Shown here: positions 4,776 to 6,320 of the stretch, one piece after another | How the letters are laid out: each line of letters opens with the position of its first letter | Position numbering within the stretch: position 1 is the first letter of the stretch | From: Rhodocyclales bacterium | Lineage (GTDB): Bacteria > Pseudomonadota > Gammaproteobacteria > Burkholderiales > Rhodocyclaceae | Direction: 5' to 3' | Assembly (NCBI GenBank): GCA_021286885.1 | Contig: JAJTBM010000184.1 | Span: forward strand, 1 to 6,320 | DNA length: 6,320 bases | The notes under the pieces: generated by a model | What the model was told of the DNA's origin: nothing | The model's database searches: none | The model's input: only the letters and a program-made list of their open reading frames with translations | Made by a program: the position numbers and the translations under genes

Positions 4776-6251
4776 ATGCAGACCTTTCCCTGGCCCATCA
4801 CCCTGCTCGCCCTGGCCCTGAGTGCCTGTGGCAGCGCCGACCACCACGCATCCTCCACGCCCCACGGCCAATGGCTGGACGCAGCCCCCCAGCAAGTGGC
4901 TAGCCTGGATAACGCCAGCATCCGGCAAAACTGGCCGGCCCTGGTAGAACTCACCGATGGGGGCAACTGCGGGGTCGTGGTCTATCACTTCCGCTACAGC
5001 ACCACCGGGGCCCGGGGCGAAGCCACCGAGGCCAGCGCCGCCCTGATGCTGCCCCAGGGCAGCCAGGCCGAATGCAGCGGCCCCCGCCCCTTGCTGCTCT
5101 ACGCCCACGGCACCAGCACCGAGCAGAAATTCAACATGGCCGCCGTCACCGACCCCAACGCCCCGGGCTACGGGGATGGGCTGCTGGTCATGAGCGCCTG
5201 GGCGAGCCGGGGTTATGCCGTGATCGCGCCCAACTATGCGGGCTATGACAGCTCTCCCCTGCCCTATCACCCGTATCACATTGCCGAACAGCAGGCCGGC
5301 GACATGCTGGATGCCCTCCAGGCCGGCCACCAGCTCCTGAGCCGGCTCGGACGCACGACGGCCCCCCAGCTGTTTGTCACGGGGCACTCCCAGGGCGGCT
5401 ACGTGGCCCTGGCCACCCAGCGGGCGCTGGAAGCCCAAGGCATCCCCCTAAGCGCCTCGGCCCCCTCTTCGGGCGCCTACGCACTGGCAGATACCCTGGA
5501 CACAAGCTTCATGGGGCGGGTCGGACATGGGGCCACCGGCTACAGCGCCATGCTGATCCAGGCCTTCCAGGCCGCGTACGGAGATGTGTATGCCCGCCCC
5601 ACCGACATCTTCGCCCCGGCCTTTGCCAGCATCCGCCTCCCGGGGGCCGAGGATCTGGAGCAGGTCGTGGCCCGGGGCGCCTTTCCGGCCACCGCGCTGT
5701 TCGACAGCACGCCTCCCCAAGATCCGGCCCTGCAAAGCACCCTGGCGGCGGCCACCCAGCCCTACCCGGCCGACCCGCCCTTCGACGCCCTGTACGCCCA
5801 GGGCTTTGGGCCCACGCCGCTGATTCCCAACCCGGCCCGCCTGGCGGTGATGCAGGACGTGTTGCTGCAAGGCCCCGACGCCCCGGCCCGCCATCCCCTG
5901 CGCCAGGCCGCCCGACGCAACGACCTGCGCACCTGGACGCCCAGCCGCCCCGTGCTGCTCTGTGGCGGCCACGCAGACCCGGATGTGTTTTATGACGTGA
6001 ATACCCTGGCCCTCCAGCGCTACTGGCAAAACCGGGCCCCGGCAGGCCGGGTGGAGGTACTGGACGTGGATCAGAGCACTCCGGACAGCCCCTATGCAGG
6101 CGCCCAAGGGCTGTTTGATGCCCTGCGCAGCCAGGTGCTCGCCAACAGCAACGGGGATGCGACACCCCTGGCCACGCTTTATCATGGGCTGCTTGTGGAT
6201 CTCGCCTGCACCCGGGCGGCCCAGACCTTCTTTGCCCGTCAGCAACCATGA
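4776..6251 (+). CDS. Lipoprotein alpha/beta hydrolase, probable lipase/esterase
   Basis: A 491-residue exported hydrolase. Residues 1-18 form a lipoprotein signal ending in the lipobox LSAC, with C18 the lipidation site and Gly next, which predicts outer-membrane anchoring. The n-region (MQTFPWP) has no lysine or arginine, which is unusual, and an in-frame stop at 4761-4763 rules out a longer start. The alpha/beta-hydrolase core shows an oxyanion region LLLYAHGTS (106-114), VIAPNYAGYD (149-158) and the nucleophile elbow GHSQGG with S205. D401 or D403 in GGHADPD and H470 in LYHGLL are the likely acid and histidine. About 195 residues separate nucleophile and acid, implying a large cap or lid as in secretory lipases. 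The substrate is probably an ester or acylglycerol, but this is not proven. A GAGG ribosome site lies 7 bases upstream. The stop overlaps the next gene by ATGA, and a predicted regulator box precedes the gene. Confidence 0.85.
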   Translation: MQTFPWPITLLALALSACGSADHHASSTPHGQWLDAAPQQVASLDNASIRQNWPALVELTDGGNCGVVVYHFRYSTTGARGEATEASAALMLPQGSQAECSGPRPLLLYAHGTSTEQKFNMAAVTDPNAPGYGDGLLVMSAWASRGYAVIAPNYAGYDSSPLPYHPYHIAEQQAGDMLDALQAGHQLLSRLGRTTAPQLFVTGHSQGGYVALATQRALEAQGIPLSASAPSSGAYALADTLDTSFMGRVGHGATGYSAMLIQAFQAAYGDVYARPTDIFAPAFASIRLPGAEDLEQVVARGAFPATALFDSTPPQDPALQSTLAAATQPYPADPPFDALYAQGFGPTPLIPNPARLAVMQDVLLQGPDAPARHPLRQAARRNDLRTWTPSRPVLLCGGHADPDVFYDVNTLALQRYWQNRAPAGRVEVLDVDQSTPDSPYAGAQGLFDALRSQVLANSNGDATPLATLYHGLLVDLACTRAAQTFFARQQP

Positions 6252-6320
6252 TCACCGCCCCCTCCTTGCATGCCGGCCTGCGGGCCGGTGCCCTGCTGCT
6301 GGCCCTGCACGCCCCCCCGG
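6248..6320 (+). CDS. Start of a probable exported or membrane protein, cut by the window edge
   Basis: The ATG at 6248-6250 overlaps the lipase TGA in an ATGA, the same junction as between the regulator and kinase genes, and the frame stays open to the end of the window (24 codons). The visible N-terminus, MITAPSLHAGLRAGALLLAL then HAPP, has a single arginine followed by a short hydrophobic stretch, like a Sec signal peptide or a first membrane segment. The family cannot be told. The overlap implies translational coupling with the lipase, so the product probably acts in the same exported process. Confidence 0.6.
   Translation, partial: MITAPSLHAGLRAGALLLALHAPP

Noticed and set aside
4746..6255. 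Minus-strand open frames of 230-265 residues opposite the lipase
   Set aside because: Glycine-rich shadow translations without recognisable motifs; the plus-strand lipase has a signal peptide, a catalytic elbow and a ribosome site.
1..6320. tRNA, rRNA, riboswitch, CRISPR array or toxin-antitoxin pair
   Set aside because: No cloverleaf-like arms, conserved rRNA strings, spaced repeats or paired small ORFs with recognisable toxin or antitoxin motifs were found in the intergenic stretches.

Overview
The window looks like chromosomal DNA of a GC-rich betaproteobacterium, most likely of the order Burkholderiales. This rests on the strong G/C bias at third codon positions in the right four-fifths, on a DUF1840 gene (a small family found mainly in betaproteobacteria), and on a QseBC-type two-component pair. 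The species cannot be named from the sequence.

Left part (1-1289) is mobile or acquired DNA with much lower GC than the rest (about 40-45% by eye, against about 70%). It holds the truncated C-terminus of an IS30-family transposase reading in from the left edge, a complete SAM-dependent methyltransferase gene on the minus strand, and a 460-bp relic of an IS3-family insertion sequence. The relic keeps both inverted-repeat ends but has lost most of orfA and orfB. The methyltransferase therefore sits between two dead insertion sequences.

Middle part (1338-4646) is ordinary host DNA. A RarD-type EamA transporter gene reads leftward. From the same 102-bp divergent spacer, a compact operon reads rightward: a DUF1840 protein, an OmpR-family response regulator and a QseC-like sensor kinase. 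Gaps are 10 bp and then a 4-bp ATGA overlap.

Right part (4647-6320) starts with a 129-bp spacer unlike anything else in the window. It holds a C-rich, G-poor tract whose minus strand carries a four-run G-quadruplex motif. Next to it lies an 11+11-bp tandem direct repeat (CTTTAGGTTTT / CTTAAGGTTTG) of the kind bound by PmrA/QseB-type response regulators. Then comes a lipoprotein-type alpha/beta hydrolase (lipase/esterase) that overlaps by 4 bp the start of a further exported-protein gene cut by the window edge.

The working model is that the two-component system senses an envelope signal and its regulator binds the tandem repeat to control the lipase operon immediately downstream. No clearly new biological system is visible. 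The most testable new points are this regulator-lipase link, the adjacent G-quadruplex tract, and the IS-bounded methyltransferase.
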